From Hyphomicrobiales bacterium (GTDB lineage: Bacteria > Pseudomonadota > Alphaproteobacteria > Rhizobiales > Rhizobiaceae): 64,000 nt of DNA. A program made the translations under genes and the position numbers. This document shows positions 29,314 to 39,346 of this stretch, one piece after another (the stretch's first letter is position 1; each line of letters opens with the position of its first letter). The stretch lies in the NCBI GenBank assembly GCA_900473795.1, contig UCMT01000013.1, positions 1 through 64,000 of the forward strand. The letters are read 5' to 3'. Under the pieces are notes generated by a model. The model was not told where the DNA came from, did not search any database, and saw only the letters and a list, made by a program, of their open reading frames with translations.

Positions 29314-30630
29314 TTGGTGTCTAGGGAAAGCCGGGTCTTCGGCAAGCGCGCACAAAAGCACATCATCATCGTCGCAAGCGGCGACAAGGTTCGCCACATG
29401 ACCTTCCAGCCCTGGATGGCGGCGCTGTCGATCTGCTTCGTCTCGGTGTTTTCGATCGGTTACCTTGCCGCAACGTCGTATCTCGTCCTGCGGGATGACC
29501 TGATCGGCGGTACCATGGCGCGCCAGGCGCGCATGCAGCACGAATATGAGGACCGGATCGCGGCGCTGCGCGCCCAGGTCGACCGGGTGACGAGCCGCCA
29601 GCTTCTCGACCAGCAGGTCGTCGAGGACAAGGTCGAAAAACTGCTCCAGCAGCAAATGGCGCTGACATCCCGTCACGGCAAGCTCGGCACGCTTCTCGAT
29701 CGGGCGGAGGAGTCCGGCATCGCGCAGGACGAGGGCCAGACGGTCACGGCTCCACAGGCCTATGACAAGCGCGCCGATGCAAGCGGCGGCATCAAGGCGA
29801 TCGAGCGGCTGATGGGGATCGGCGGCCGGCAGACGCAACAGCCAATGGCGCTCGCCTATGCACCGCAATCTGCGGCCGGCGGACAGGAGACCATATCCGA
29901 TCGGGCCGACCGGCTGTTCTCGAAGGTTACCATCTCGCTCAAGGACATAGAGCAGGACCAGAAGCATCGCATCCAGAGCCTGACGGCCGGCGCTTCCGAG
30001 GCGACCGACGCCATCGTCAACATCGTCGCCCGCACGGGCATCAAGGTCGTCGACGACGAGCCGCAGGCGGCGGCCGCAGGCACGGTGGAAGACGAAGCGG
30101 CGGTCGGGGGGCCGTTCGTCGAGCCGGAAACCGCCGAAGCCTTCGACAATTCCCTGGTCGCGCTCGACACCGCGCTTGCCCGGCTCGAACATGTCCGCAA
30201 CCAGGCCAGGAAACTGCCGTTCAACAATCCCTCCCCCGCCAGCGACGTCACCAGCCGGTTCGGCAATCGCCTCGACCCGTTCCTCGGGCGGTTGGCCTTG
30301 CATGCCGGTATAGATTTTCGCGCGCCGAGCGGAACGCGAATCGTCGCGACGGCGCCCGGCACCGTCACCACGGCCGGCAAGAACGGCGGTTACGGCAACA
30401 TGGTCGAGATCGACCATGGCAACGGCATCACGACGCGCTATGCCCATCTATCGACCATTCTCGTCAATGTCGGCGACACGATTTCGACGGGAGAAGCAAT
30501 CGGCCGCTCCGGCAGCACCGGTCGCTCGACCGGGCCGCATCTGCATTACGAGGTCCGCCTGAACGGCGAGGCCGTCGATCCGATGCGTTTTCTGAATGCT
30601 GGCATCAAGCTCAGCCACTATATCAACTGA
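29314..30630 (+). CDS. M23 family peptidoglycan endopeptidase, membrane anchored
   Basis: A 438-residue protein with an N-terminal cytosolic segment, one transmembrane helix at about 34-56, a coiled-coil periplasmic region (about 70-110 and 200-300) and a C-terminal M23 (LytM) domain. The zinc-site residues are visible in HAGIDFRAPSG and HLHYEVRLNG. It should cut peptide crosslinks in peptidoglycan, as MepM-like enzymes do. The start is a TTG (29314) or the adjacent GTG (29317); GGGGGTGAG lies just upstream. The 96-base leader region contains TTAACCTTAAC, two CtrA-like half sites with atypical spacing, which may be chance. Confidence 0.92.
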   Translation: MVSRESRVFGKRAQKHIIIVASGDKVRHMTFQPWMAALSICFVSVFSIGYLAATSYLVLRDDLIGGTMARQARMQHEYEDRIAALRAQVDRVTSRQLLDQQVVEDKVEKLLQQQMALTSRHGKLGTLLDRAEESGIAQDEGQTVTAPQAYDKRADASGGIKAIERLMGIGGRQTQQPMALAYAPQSAAGGQETISDRADRLFSKVTISLKDIEQDQKHRIQSLTAGASEATDAIVNIVARTGIKVVDDEPQAAAAGTVEDEAAVGGPFVEPETAEAFDNSLVALDTALARLEHVRNQARKLPFNNPSPASDVTSRFGNRLDPFLGRLALHAGIDFRAPSGTRIVATAPGTVTTAGKNGGYGNMVEIDHGNGITTRYAHLSTILVNVGDTISTGEAIGRSGSTGRSTGPHLHYEVRLNGEAVDPMRFLNAGIKLSHYIN

Positions 30631-30731
30631 CAAATACTGTCTTGCGAAGGTGCCCTAGGAGGCATGTCGGGGCCATCCAACTGATGGCAGGCCGTTTATT
30701 CACCCTGTTCCAGAGCAAAGTGCCGGTTTTC

Positions 30732-30760
30732 TTGACTTTGTCTGCCTATGGGACTATGAG
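30732..30760 (+). promoter_or_regulatory. Probable promoter of the RNA helicase gene
   Basis: TTGACT (30732-30737) and TATGAG (30755-30760) are 17 bases apart. The transcript would have a leader of about 70 bases before the TTG start. Confidence 0.5.
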
Positions 30761-30834
30761 CCCCAGCGACGGCAACGAAAGCATTTGCCGAGTCACCAGA
30801 GTTCGACCGAACCGGAACGGAAACAGATTTCCCT

Positions 30835-32358
30835 TTGACCACTTTTTCAGACCTTGGCCTGAGCCAAAAAGTTCTTTCCGCAGTTACCGATGCGGGCTAC
30901 ACGATTCCTACGCCGATCCAGGCCGGCGCCATTCCGCCAGCCCTGCAGCGGCGCGATATTCTCGGCATTGCCCAGACCGGAACCGGCAAGACGGCGTCAT
31001 TCGTGCTGCCGATGCTGACGCTGCTCGAAAAGGGCCGCGCCCGGGCGCGTATGCCGCGCACGCTGATTCTTGAGCCGACACGCGAGCTCGCAGCGCAGGT
31101 TGCCGAGAACTTCGAAAAATACGGCAAGAACCACAAGCTCAACATCGCCCTGCTGATCGGCGGCGTGTCCTTCGATGAACAGGATCGCAAGCTGGAGCGC
31201 GGCGCCGACGTGCTGATCTGCACGCCCGGCCGCCTGCTCGACCACTGCGAGCGCGGCAAGCTTTTGATGACCGGCGTTGAAATTCTCGTCATCGACGAAG
31301 CCGACCGCATGCTCGACATGGGCTTCATCCCGGATATCGAGCGCATCGCCAAGCTGATCCCGTTCACGCGCCAGACGCTGTTCTTCTCGGCCACGATGCC
31401 GCCGGAAATCCAGAAGCTTGCCGACCGCTTCCTGCAGAACCCGGAACGTGTCGAAGTCTCCGTCCGCTCCTCGACGGCAACGACGGTGACACAGCGCTTT
31501 GTTGCGACCCACAGCAAGGATTATGAGAAGCGCGCCGTCCTGCGTGACCTGATCCAGAAGCAGGAAGAGCTGAAGAACGCCATCATCTTCTGCAACCGCA
31601 AGCTCGATGTGGCCGACCTCTTCCGGTCGCTGAGCCGCCACGGCTTCTCGGTCGGCGCACTGCACGGCGATATGGACCAGAGTTCGCGCACCAAGATGCT
31701 CGCAAGCTTCAAGGACGGCAACATCAAGCTGCTTGTCGCCTCCGATGTGGCCGCGCGCGGCCTCGACATTCCGGATGTGAGCCACGTGTTCAACTTCGAT
31801 GTGCCGATTCATGCGGAAGACTATGTCCACCGTATCGGCCGCACCGGCCGTGCCGGCCGTTCCGGAGCCGCCTTCACGCTGGTTTCCAAGCGCGACACGA
31901 AATTCGCGGACGCCATCGAAAAACTGATCGACAAGAAGGTCGAATGGCTGAATGGCGACCTTTCCGCCCTGCCCGCCCCGATGGAAAGCCACGACAGTGG
32001 CCGGTCCGAGCGCGGCGGACGAGACGGCAAACGCGGCGGACGCCGCAACGACCGGGACCGTGACCACGCTCCCCGTCCGGTGTCCAGTCACAAATCGGAC
32101 ATCAAATCAGACGATATATCGACGGACCAGGAACCGGTTACAGCAAAGGCAGAACCTGTGAGACCAGAACGCAAGGCAGACACGAAACCGCAGAATGCCG
32201 GCCGCCACAGCAACCGCCCTGCGCCGCAGCCGCATCCAGCCAATGACGACAATCGCGACCGCCGCAACCGCTACCGCCGCGACCACGACGATGGCCCGAC
32301 CCCGGTCGGCTTCGGCGATGACATTCCCGCTTTCATGCTGATCGCCGGCAAAGCCTGA
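30835..32358 (+). CDS. rhlE: DEAD-box ATP-dependent RNA helicase, RhlE-like
   Basis: A 507-residue cytosolic helicase. All core motifs are present: the Q motif (GYTIPTPIQ), AQTGTGKT, PTRELAAQ, DEAD (VIDEADRML), SAT, ARGLDIP and HRIGRTGRAGR. The core ends near residue 380 and a basic, Arg/Asp/Gly-rich low-complexity tail follows. The family remodels ribosomal or messenger RNA, often in the cold. Translation probably begins at a TTG (30835), since the Q-motif region begins at once and no ATG precedes it; the ribosome site is weak. Confidence 0.94.
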   Translation: MTTFSDLGLSQKVLSAVTDAGYTIPTPIQAGAIPPALQRRDILGIAQTGTGKTASFVLPMLTLLEKGRARARMPRTLILEPTRELAAQVAENFEKYGKNHKLNIALLIGGVSFDEQDRKLERGADVLICTPGRLLDHCERGKLLMTGVEILVIDEADRMLDMGFIPDIERIAKLIPFTRQTLFFSATMPPEIQKLADRFLQNPERVEVSVRSSTATTVTQRFVATHSKDYEKRAVLRDLIQKQEELKNAIIFCNRKLDVADLFRSLSRHGFSVGALHGDMDQSSRTKMLASFKDGNIKLLVASDVAARGLDIPDVSHVFNFDVPIHAEDYVHRIGRTGRAGRSGAAFTLVSKRDTKFADAIEKLIDKKVEWLNGDLSALPAPMESHDSGRSERGGRDGKRGGRRNDRDRDHAPRPVSSHKSDIKSDDISTDQEPVTAKAEPVRPERKADTKPQNAGRHSNRPAPQPHPANDDNRDRRNRYRRDHDDGPTPVGFGDDIPAFMLIAGKA

Positions 32359-32374
32359 TCATCCAGGCAGTCGC

Positions 32375-32797
32375 ATGGCGAATCCAGGCATCGATTTTCC
32401 CGGTGTGGGATCAGGGCTTGCCGTCTTGAATGACGGCAAGCTTTTGCTTTGCAAGCGTCTGAAGGCGCCGGAAGCCGGCCATTGGAGCATTGTCGGCGGC
32501 AAGGTGGATCACATGGAATCGGCAGCGGACGCCGCGCGCCGTGAGGCCGAAGAGGAAAGCGGTCTGACGATCCACTCCACGCGGTTTCTCTGCCTCAGCG
32601 AACAACGCGTCGAAGCCGACCGCCACCACTGGGTCTCGCTGATCTTCGTGACCGAGGATTTCTCCGGTGAGCCACGACTGATGGAACCGGATAAGCTCTC
32701 CGAAATCGGTTGGTATGCGCTCGACGACCTGCCGCAGCCGCTGTCGGTGTTCGCGCAGGACGCCGTCAAGGCGCTGAAGTCGATGGCTATTTCTTAG
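32375..32797 (+). CDS. NUDIX hydrolase
   Basis: A 140-residue pyrophosphohydrolase with an intact Nudix box at about residues 41-63 (GGKVDHME, seven residues, then REAEEESGL). The substrate is probably a nucleotide or nucleotide sugar, but it is not determined by the sequence. It starts 17 bases after the helicase gene. Its 3' end overlaps the convergent TfoX-like gene by 11 bases. Confidence 0.92.
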   Translation: MANPGIDFPGVGSGLAVLNDGKLLLCKRLKAPEAGHWSIVGGKVDHMESAADAARREAEEESGLTIHSTRFLCLSEQRVEADRHHWVSLIFVTEDFSGEPRLMEPDKLSEIGWYALDDLPQPLSVFAQDAVKALKSMAIS

Positions 32798-33104
32798 CCC
32801 GCAAGGCGGCTTCATAGGCGAGCCGAACCCAGCGGGCCATCTCGTCCGGATCATCGAACGCCTCGTCCGGCACCGACCAGTAAGGCATTTTCACCGGCTT
32901 TCCCTTACCGTCATAAGCCCATTGCGAACTTCCGGCAGACTCGAAATCCGGTGCGCTTTCGGCATCGGCCTTGAGCAGGATGTCACCATCCACCTCCAGC
33001 GCCAGGATACGGCCCTCGAAATAGATGCCCTTGCCGCCAAACATGCGCTTGACCGTGACCGGGCCAAGCGCTGCAAACATCTCCTCGATTGCCGCATTGT
33101 CCAT
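32787..33104 (-). CDS. TfoX N-terminal domain protein
   Basis: A 105-residue single-domain protein with the TfoX-N pattern: VTVKRMFGGKGIYFEGRILALEVDG near the N-terminus and MPYWSVPDEAFDDPDEM near the C-terminus (long stretches shown in parts). In gammaproteobacteria TfoX/Sxy controls competence, but short alphaproteobacterial versions lack the C-terminal domain and have no known role. The ATG has ACGGAAA upstream. Confidence 0.88.
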   Translation of the reverse strand: MDNAAIEEMFAALGPVTVKRMFGGKGIYFEGRILALEVDGDILLKADAESAPDFESAGSSQWAYDGKGKPVKMPYWSVPDEAFDDPDEMARWVRLAYEAALRAKK

Positions 33105-33149
33105 TTTCCGTCAGCCTTTCATCCTATCTACCCGGGCGCCTAAGGGCGC

Positions 33150-33644
33150 CTACAGCGTGCGATAATCCCGATCGAGGTAGACGAGTGCCGGTTTTTGTTC
33201 GCCGAGGGTGACGGCCACGACCTCACCGAACAGCACGATGTGCGTAGCGACCGTCTTGACGTCGATCAACCGGCAATCGAAGGCGGCGACAGCCTCGCGA
33301 AGAATTGGCGAGCCGGTTTTCAATTCATCCCATGTGCCATGTTCAAACCGTGCGGCAGGATCGATACTGTTGCGGCCGGAAAAGACCTCCGCGAGATCCA
33401 GCTGATCGGCGCCGAGCAGATTGAGGGCAAAGCTGCCGCTGCGCGCGAAAATATCATTTCTCGGGTTGGCCCCATTGAGGCAGACAAGCAGCGTCGCCGG
33501 CTTGTCTGACACCGAGCATGCCGCAGTGATCGTCACACCGCGGCGTTCGCCTCCATGCGCTGCAGTCACGATATGAACGTGGCCGGCCAGCCGGCTCATG
33601 GCATCGCGGTAGGTCAGCGGGTCCAGTTGGGTCTTGTCCAACAC
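33150..33644 (-). CDS. Flavin reductase-like protein
   Basis: A 164-residue FMN-binding split-barrel protein of the flavin reductase family (HpaC/RutF-like): LAGHVHIVTAAHGGERRGVTITAACSVSDKPATLLVCLN and FALNLLGADQLDLAEVFSG are the recognisable blocks (shown in parts). It would reduce FMN with NAD(P)H for a partner monooxygenase. No partner is adjacent, though the LLM monooxygenases of the sulfur cluster 13 kb away need reduced FMN. The GTG at 33644 is chosen because GGAG lies 7 bases upstream; a longer TTG frame exists. Confidence 0.88.
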   Translation of the reverse strand: MLDKTQLDPLTYRDAMSRLAGHVHIVTAAHGGERRGVTITAACSVSDKPATLLVCLNGANPRNDIFARSGSFALNLLGADQLDLAEVFSGRNSIDPAARFEHGTWDELKTGSPILREAVAAFDCRLIDVKTVATHIVLFGEVVAVTLGEQKPALVYLDRDYRTL

Positions 33645-33827
33645 GGCAGTCTCCAGATCGGTGTTCGTTTTTACACATAGACGCTGCGACAAAATATGAA
33701 AGCCATCGGCCGATTTTTCTTGGTCCTGCGCGGCAATTGCCGTTCAGGCGGCGAAGGCCACGATCTTTTCCTTTGACGCCTTCGGCCACATCTTTAAAAC
33801 ATGCGCTTTATCCACCTGGAAAAACAC

Positions 33828-34916
33828 ATGTTCCGTTCGATTGTCGCAAGCCTCCTTATTGCCGGATCGGTGCAGGCCGCTCCCGCGCTGGCGGCAGGCG
33901 TGAAGATCGCTGTCGTCGCGCCGGTTGAAGGGCCGTTCGCGCTGCTTGGAAAGCAGATGCTCGACGGCGCGAGCTTCCAGGCCGATGATCGCGGGTCGGA
34001 GATCATCTCGATCCCGGAAACCTGCGAACCGAGCGACGCGGAAAATCTCAAGAAGGCCCTGCTTTCCAGCGGCGCGGAAGCCGCCATCGGGTTTCTGTGC
34101 ACGGAAAGCCTCGAAGCGACGCTTCCCGCACTCGCCGAGGCCGGTATTCCTGCATTGACGCTCAGCGTGCGTTCCGACGTCCTGATGGAGGACGCACTGA
34201 AAAAGAAGTGGCCGCTCTTCCGCCTCGTGCCGAGCGCCCGGATGGAAGCAACCAAGGTGACCGAGATCATTCTGTCGCGCTGGAAGAACGAGCCTCTGGC
34301 GCTGATCGAGGACGGGACGATCCACGGGCGCGAGCTGGTTGAAAGCGTGCGTGCAGCGTTGGCCGAAGTCGGACTGACGCCGGTGTTTTCCGATACCTAT
34401 CGTCCGGCGCAGGAGCAGCAGGTGAGCCTGGTGCGCCGATTGGCAAAAAGCGGCGCTTCACATGTATTTACCGGCGGCGATCGGGCTGACACGGCCATCG
34501 TCGCCCGCGATGCCGCCTCCGAACAGGTTGCGCTGACGCTGATGGGTGGCGAAGCCCTGAACGCAGCCGATCAGCCTGTTGGGCTGGCGAATGGCGTGCT
34601 GGCGGTGTCGTTGCCGGACTACGCGGCCCGGCCGGAGGCGAAGGCCGCAAGCGACGCGATGACGGCGGCCAAGCTCATTCCCGAAGGCTATGTCTTGCCG
34701 GCATTTTCTGCTGTTGCCCTTTTGGAACAGGCGAAGGACCAGGCCGGCAAGGACGACACGCCGCTTCTCGAGGCGCTTCTCAAAGGCCCCTATCAGACCG
34801 CGATCGGCCCGATCCGTTTCAACGCAGGCCATGAACTGGCGGACAATCCCTACCGGCTGCTCCAATGGCAGGACGGCCGTTTCGTGCCCGCTCCGACCGC
34901 CACGGGAACCGAATGA
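33828..34916 (+). CDS. Periplasmic binding protein, branched-chain amino acid type
   Basis: A 362-residue exported protein. Residues 1-21 are a signal peptide (FRSIVASLLIAGSVQAAPALA). The rest matches type 1 periplasmic binding folds of the LivJ/ABC Leu-Ile-Val family: IAVVAPVEGPFALLGKQMLDGA is the conserved opening (in parts). No permease or ATPase gene is adjacent, so it is an orphan receptor or serves another transporter. An ATG 27 bases upstream is possible. It overlaps the P1 peptidase gene by four bases (ATGA). Confidence 0.87.
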   Translation: MFRSIVASLLIAGSVQAAPALAAGVKIAVVAPVEGPFALLGKQMLDGASFQADDRGSEIISIPETCEPSDAENLKKALLSSGAEAAIGFLCTESLEATLPALAEAGIPALTLSVRSDVLMEDALKKKWPLFRLVPSARMEATKVTEIILSRWKNEPLALIEDGTIHGRELVESVRAALAEVGLTPVFSDTYRPAQEQQVSLVRRLAKSGASHVFTGGDRADTAIVARDAASEQVALTLMGGEALNAADQPVGLANGVLAVSLPDYAARPEAKAASDAMTAAKLIPEGYVLPAFSAVALLEQAKDQAGKDDTPLLEALLKGPYQTAIGPIRFNAGHELADNPYRLLQWQDGRFVPAPTATGTE

Positions 34917-35929
34917 TGCGCCCCGGCCCGAAAAATTCGATTACCGATGTCGAAGGCCTCAGGGTCGGCAATGCCGAGGATCACCGCCTGAAATCCGGCG
35001 TTTCCGTCGTTGTCTGCGATCAGCCTGCCGTCGCCGCCGTTCAGGTGCTCGGCGGTGCGCCCGGCACGCGGGAGACGGACCTGCTCGATCCGCACAATAC
35101 GGTGCAGACGGTCGATGCGCTGGTCTTGTCCGGCGGCTCGGCTTTCGGTCTCGACGCGGCATCGGGCGTTCAGGCGGCGCTGCGCGAAATGGGACGCGGC
35201 TTTGCCGTCGGCCCCTTGCGTATTCCCATCGTGCCCGCTGCCATCCTGTTCGACCTGATCAACGGCGGTGACAAGGATTGGGGGCAGTATCCGCCTTATC
35301 GCGAACTCGGTTATCAGGCGGTGCAGGCAGCATCTCAGGATTTCATGACGGGCACTGTGGGCGCCGGTACCGGCGCGCTCACCGCGACCTTCAAGGGCGG
35401 CCTCGGCACGGCCTCGACGGTGCTGGACAACGGCATCACCATCGGCGCGCTGGTTGCCGTCAACGCGCTCGGCTCCGCAACCATCGGCGATACCCGGCAT
35501 TTCTGGGCTGCCCCCTTCGAAGAAGGCGTGGAATTCGGCGGGCTCGGCATGCCGCAGCCTTTCCCGCAGGATGCCCGCGAGCTTCGCATCAAGTTCCGCG
35601 CCGGGCAGCGCGAAACGCAAAACACCACCATCGCCGTCATCGCCACCGATGCGGTTCTGACGAAGGCGGAAGCGAAGAGGCTGGCGATATCTGCCCATGA
35701 CGGTTTTTCGCGGGCGCTCTGGCCATCGCACACGCCGCTCGACGGCGATCTCGTCTTCGCGCTGGCGACCGGGACGAGCGGAAAGACCGTTTCCGTGCAG
35801 GATTTCATCGATCTCGGCGCTGCTGCGGCGTCGACCATGGCCCGCGCGATCGCGCGTGGCATCCACGATGCGACCGCTGCCGAGAACGATCTTCTGCCAA
35901 CCTGGTCGACCAAAGATAGCGCAGCATAA
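34913..35929 (+). CDS. P1 family peptidase (DmpA/BapA-type aminopeptidase)
   Basis: A 338-residue N-terminal-nucleophile-like peptidase that processes itself into two chains. Family blocks are [37 protein letters not shown] and [12 protein letters not shown], the latter holding the presumed self-cleavage site and nucleophile Thr. Substrates of the family are beta- or D-amino acid peptides and amides. The start overlaps the stop of the binding-protein gene (ATGA). This suggests that the binding protein brings in, and the peptidase degrades, an unusual peptide or amide. Confidence 0.9.
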   Translation: MMRPGPKNSITDVEGLRVGNAEDHRLKSGVSVVVCDQPAVAAVQVLGGAPGTRETDLLDPHNTVQTVDALVLSGGSAFGLDAASGVQAALREMGRGFAVGPLRIPIVPAAILFDLINGGDKDWGQYPPYRELGYQAVQAASQDFMTGTVGAGTGALTATFKGGLGTASTVLDNGITIGALVAVNALGSATIGDTRHFWAAPFEEGVEFGGLGMPQPFPQDARELRIKFRAGQRETQNTTIAVIATDAVLTKAEAKRLAISAHDGFSRALWPSHTPLDGDLVFALATGTSGKTVSVQDFIDLGAAAASTMARAIARGIHDATAAENDLLPTWSTKDSAA

Positions 35930-36009
35930 CGTCAAAGCGGCGTTCGCCAACATTGTTTGCGGCGAAGAGCAGTGTTATTGGCCGCAAAACAGTTTTGGAG
36001 CCCAGCATC

Positions 36010-36687
36010 ATGCCCCTGCCTATCCGGATCGCCCCGTCAATTCTCGCCGCCGACTATGCCAAGCTCGGGCAGGAAGTGCGTGATGTCGTCGCCGCCGGCG
36101 CCGATTGGATCCATCTCGACATCATGGACGGTCATTTCGTGCCGAACATCTCCTTCGGCCCGGACATCATCAAGTCGCTGCGTCCGCACACGGATGCCTA
36201 TTTCGACTGCCATCTGATGATCGCGCCGGCTGACCCCTATCTCGAAGCCTTTGCCAAGGCCGGCTGCGACAGCATCACCGTGCATGCAGAGGCCGGCCCG
36301 CATCTCGATCGCTCGCTGCAGGCGATCAAGGCGCTCGGCAAGAAGGCCGGCGTTTCGATCAATCCGGCAACGTCCGAAAGCGTTCTCGACTACCTGCTCG
36401 ACAAGCTCGACCTCATTCTGGTGATGACGGTCAATCCCGGCTTCGGCGGCCAGAAGTTCATCCCGGCAATGGAAGAAAAGATCCGCCGCATCCGGGCGAT
36501 GATCGGCGATCGTCCGATCGATCTTCAGGTCGATGGCGGCATCACGGTCGACACGATCGCTCGCCCTGCCTCTGCCGGTGCCAATGTCTTCGTGGCAGGC
36601 TCGGCGGTCTTCGGCGGTGGCTATGTTGACGCCTATCGCAAAACCATCGACACTCTGCGCGCCAATGCCGAGGGAGCACGCAGGTGA
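36010..36687 (+). CDS. rpe: Ribulose-phosphate 3-epimerase
   Basis: A 225-residue TIM-barrel enzyme that interconverts ribulose 5-phosphate and xylulose 5-phosphate in the pentose phosphate pathway. Diagnostic segments are [39 protein letters not shown] and [10 protein letters not shown], with the phosphate site near VDGGI and GSAVF (each shown in short pieces). GGAG lies upstream of ATG 36010. Its stop overlaps the next gene (GTGA). Confidence 0.96.
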   Translation: MPLPIRIAPSILAADYAKLGQEVRDVVAAGADWIHLDIMDGHFVPNISFGPDIIKSLRPHTDAYFDCHLMIAPADPYLEAFAKAGCDSITVHAEAGPHLDRSLQAIKALGKKAGVSINPATSESVLDYLLDKLDLILVMTVNPGFGGQKFIPAMEEKIRRIRAMIGDRPIDLQVDGGITVDTIARPASAGANVFVAGSAVFGGGYVDAYRKTIDTLRANAEGARR

Positions 36688-37421
36688 AATTTACAGGCGG
36701 GATCGCTGCCGCGGTTTTTGCCTCGGCCTTGATGGCCGAGGTGGCCTGCGCCGGCGATATCGCCTCGTTCCAGGCCATCGGCTTTTCGCCGGACGGCAGC
36801 GTTTTTGCCTTCGAGGAATATGGCGTCCAGGACGGTTCCGGCTTTCCCTACTCCAACGTCTTCTTCGTCGACACGCGCAAGGATGCTTTCCTGCCCGGCA
36901 CGCCGATCCGCATGCGGATCGACGACGAGCAAGCCGATCTTGCCGGGGTTCGGGCGCAGACGCAAGCGAAAGCGGCTGCCCTCGTCGATCGCTACGACAT
37001 GACGGCCAATCCGGGCTTGATGGCGGCCTTCAATCCCATCACCGAGACCGACGCGCCGGCGCACCGGCTCGTCTATCGGCAATATGCCGTCGAGCCGCCG
37101 GTTGGCGGCATCTTTACGCTGGCGCTGAAGGAAATTGCGCTGCAGCCATCCGGACACTGCAAGGATGTGACGCCGCAATCGCTCGGCTTCGGCCTTGCCT
37201 TCGAAACCGAAGATGGCCAGGCGTCGGATCGCGTCCTTCACACCGATACGGCCATCCCCGAGAGCCGCCGATGCCCGACCGGTTACCGGATCGGCGGTGT
37301 CGTGGTTCATCGCCCGGCCGGCCGGGATCCTGTCCATATCGTTCTGGTACAGGTGTTGAGCTTCGGTTTCGAGGGAAGCGACGGTCGGTGGATCGCCGTT
37401 CCGGTGCCTGCGGCGCCATGA
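36684..37421 (+). CDS. Exported DUF2259 protein
   Basis: A 245-residue predicted periplasmic protein. Residues 1-23 form a signal peptide (ending VACAG). The DUF2259 domain starts with the recognisable [20 protein letters not shown]. Function unknown. It starts with GTG, overlapping the rpe stop by four bases, and its own stop overlaps the next gene by four bases (ATGA), so rpe, this gene and the membrane protein gene are one translational unit. Confidence 0.88.
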   Translation: MKFTGGIAAAVFASALMAEVACAGDIASFQAIGFSPDGSVFAFEEYGVQDGSGFPYSNVFFVDTRKDAFLPGTPIRMRIDDEQADLAGVRAQTQAKAAALVDRYDMTANPGLMAAFNPITETDAPAHRLVYRQYAVEPPVGGIFTLALKEIALQPSGHCKDVTPQSLGFGLAFETEDGQASDRVLHTDTAIPESRRCPTGYRIGGVVVHRPAGRDPVHIVLVQVLSFGFEGSDGRWIAVPVPAAP

Positions 37422-37972
37422 ATCAAGTTCAGGTCTCCGAGGCAAAACACTATCCAAGCTTGATGCGGCGCACGGGCCGAAGGTTTCTCGCAGCCCTTCC
37501 GGGCGCGCGGGACATTCTTCTTGGCGCACCGATCTGGGGTGCGATGATGGCGCTGTCGGCGCTTGCAGCGCTCTATCTGCGCAACGGTGCCGAAACGTCC
37601 CATTTCTACAGTATTCTCCTGCTGTTCTTCCTCGGCGGCTTGATCGCCTGGCCTTTCGCCCTCGTTCTCGGCCGCTTCTGTGCCCAGGGCCGCGCCAGCG
37701 AAACGCGTTTTGCCGCCTTCTTTCTCTGCTTGACCGTCTGCACGATCGCCGCAACGGCTTTCCTCTTCGCCTTGGATTACCGGAGCTTCTACGCCCGCTG
37801 GCATGCCCCTGTCGGTACATTGACCTGGTTCTATCAATTCGGTTTCACCTCGGCCGGCGCCATTTACCAGTTCGTCGTGATGGGCATTCGCCTCTATCTG
37901 CCGGTCGGATTTGCGGCCCTGGCAGCCGCAAGCTTGTGGCTGGCCCGCAAGATGCCTGATCAGCAGCGTTGA
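37418..37972 (+). CDS. Integral membrane protein of unknown function
   Basis: A 184-residue protein with about four transmembrane helices: near residues 36-55 (APIWGAMMALSALAALYL), 64-84 (SILLLFFLGGLIAWPFALVL), 96-118 and 150-178. No family is recognised. It is coupled to the DUF2259 gene by an ATGA overlap and ends 62 bases before purB. A much longer open frame upstream overlaps rpe and is not real. Confidence 0.8.
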   Translation: MNQVQVSEAKHYPSLMRRTGRRFLAALPGARDILLGAPIWGAMMALSALAALYLRNGAETSHFYSILLLFFLGGLIAWPFALVLGRFCAQGRASETRFAAFFLCLTVCTIAATAFLFALDYRSFYARWHAPVGTLTWFYQFGFTSAGAIYQFVVMGIRLYLPVGFAALAAASLWLARKMPDQQR

Positions 37973-38034
37973 GATTACCAGCCATCTTTGCTAGAGGCTC
38001 AGCCAACTCCACCTTTGACGAAAGCTGAAAGCCC

Positions 38035-39336
38035 ATGATCCCCCGTTACTCCCGGCCGGAAATGGTGGCCATCTGGTCGCCCGAAACCAAATTCCGCATC
38101 TGGTTCGAAATCGAAGCGCACGCCTGCGACGCCCTCGCCGAGCTTGGCGTGATCCCGAAGGAAGCGGCAAAGACCATTTGGGAACGGGGCGGCGCGGCGA
38201 CCTTCGACGTCGAGCGCATCGACGAAATCGAAGCCATTACGAAGCATGACGTCATTGCGTTCCTCACGCATCTTGCCGAGATCGTCGGTCCGGACGCGCG
38301 TTTCGTGCATCAGGGCATGACCTCTTCCGACGTGCTCGACACCTGCTTCAACGTGCAGCTCGTCAAGGCCAGCGACCTCCTGCTCGCCGACCTCGACAAG
38401 CTGCTGGAAGCGCTGAAGCGCCGTGCTTTCGAACACAAGGACACGGTGACGATCGGCCGTTCGCACGGCATCCACGCCGAGCCGACCACCTTCGGCATCA
38501 AGCTGGCTCTGGCCTATGCCGAGTTCGAGCGCTGCAAGAAGCGTCTGATCGCCGCGCGTGAGGAAATCGCCACCTGCGCTATTTCCGGCGCCGTCGGCAC
38601 CTTTGCCAATATCGATCCGCGCGTCGAGGAACATGTCGCCAAGGCCATGGGGCTGGCGGCCGAACCGGTCTCGACGCAGGTCATCCCGCGTGATCGTCAT
38701 GCGATGTATTTCGCCACCCTCGGCGTCATTGCTTCCAGCATCGAGCGTCTGGCAACGGAAATCCGTCACCTGCAGCGCACCGAGGTGCTTGAAGCCGAGG
38801 AATATTTCTCGCCGGGCCAGAAGGGCTCGTCGGCCATGCCGCACAAGCGTAATCCAGTGCTGACGGAGAACCTCACCGGCCTGTCGCGCATGGTGCGCGC
38901 CTTCGCCCTGCCGGCCATGGAAAACGTCGCCTTGTGGCACGAGCGCGATATTTCGCACTCCTCCGTAGAGCGCATGATCGGCCCGGACGCCACGGTAACG
39001 CTCGACTTCGCGCTGGCGCGCCTGACGGGCGTCATCGACAAGCTGCTCGTCTATCCGGACAACATGATGAAGAACATGAACAAGTTCCGTGGGCTTGTTC
39101 ACTCCCAGCGCGTCCTGCTGGCTCTGACGCAGGCCGGCGCCTCGCGCGAGGATGCCTATCGCCTCGTTCAGCGCAACGCCATGAAGGTCTGGGAACAGGG
39201 CAAGGATTTCCTTGACGAGTTGCTTGCCGACAGCGAAGTCCGGGCCTTCCTGCCGGAAGCGGATATCCGCGAGAAATTCGACCTCGGCTATCACACGAAG
39301 CACGTCGATACGATCTTCAATCGCGTTTTCGGTTGA
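38035..39336 (+). CDS. purB: Adenylosuccinate lyase
   Basis: A 433-residue enzyme that removes fumarate in two steps of purine synthesis (SAICAR to AICAR, and adenylosuccinate to AMP). The fumarase-lyase signature GSSAMPHKRNP is at about residues 263-273, with TSSDVLDT and RSHGIHAEPTTFG earlier. It is the short, bacterial-type PurB. It lies 5 kb from the purCSQ genes. A palindromic repeat follows it. Confidence 0.97.
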   Translation: MIPRYSRPEMVAIWSPETKFRIWFEIEAHACDALAELGVIPKEAAKTIWERGGAATFDVERIDEIEAITKHDVIAFLTHLAEIVGPDARFVHQGMTSSDVLDTCFNVQLVKASDLLLADLDKLLEALKRRAFEHKDTVTIGRSHGIHAEPTTFGIKLALAYAEFERCKKRLIAAREEIATCAISGAVGTFANIDPRVEEHVAKAMGLAAEPVSTQVIPRDRHAMYFATLGVIASSIERLATEIRHLQRTEVLEAEEYFSPGQKGSSAMPHKRNPVLTENLTGLSRMVRAFALPAMENVALWHERDISHSSVERMIGPDATVTLDFALARLTGVIDKLLVYPDNMMKNMNKFRGLVHSQRVLLALTQAGASREDAYRLVQRNAMKVWEQGKDFLDELLADSEVRAFLPEADIREKFDLGYHTKHVDTIFNRVFG

Positions 39337-39346
39337 TGCCTAACGC

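Noticed and set aside
36533-37417. A long upstream extension of the membrane protein gene
   Set aside because: It overlaps rpe and the DUF2259 gene in another frame. The true start is the ATG that overlaps the DUF2259 stop.
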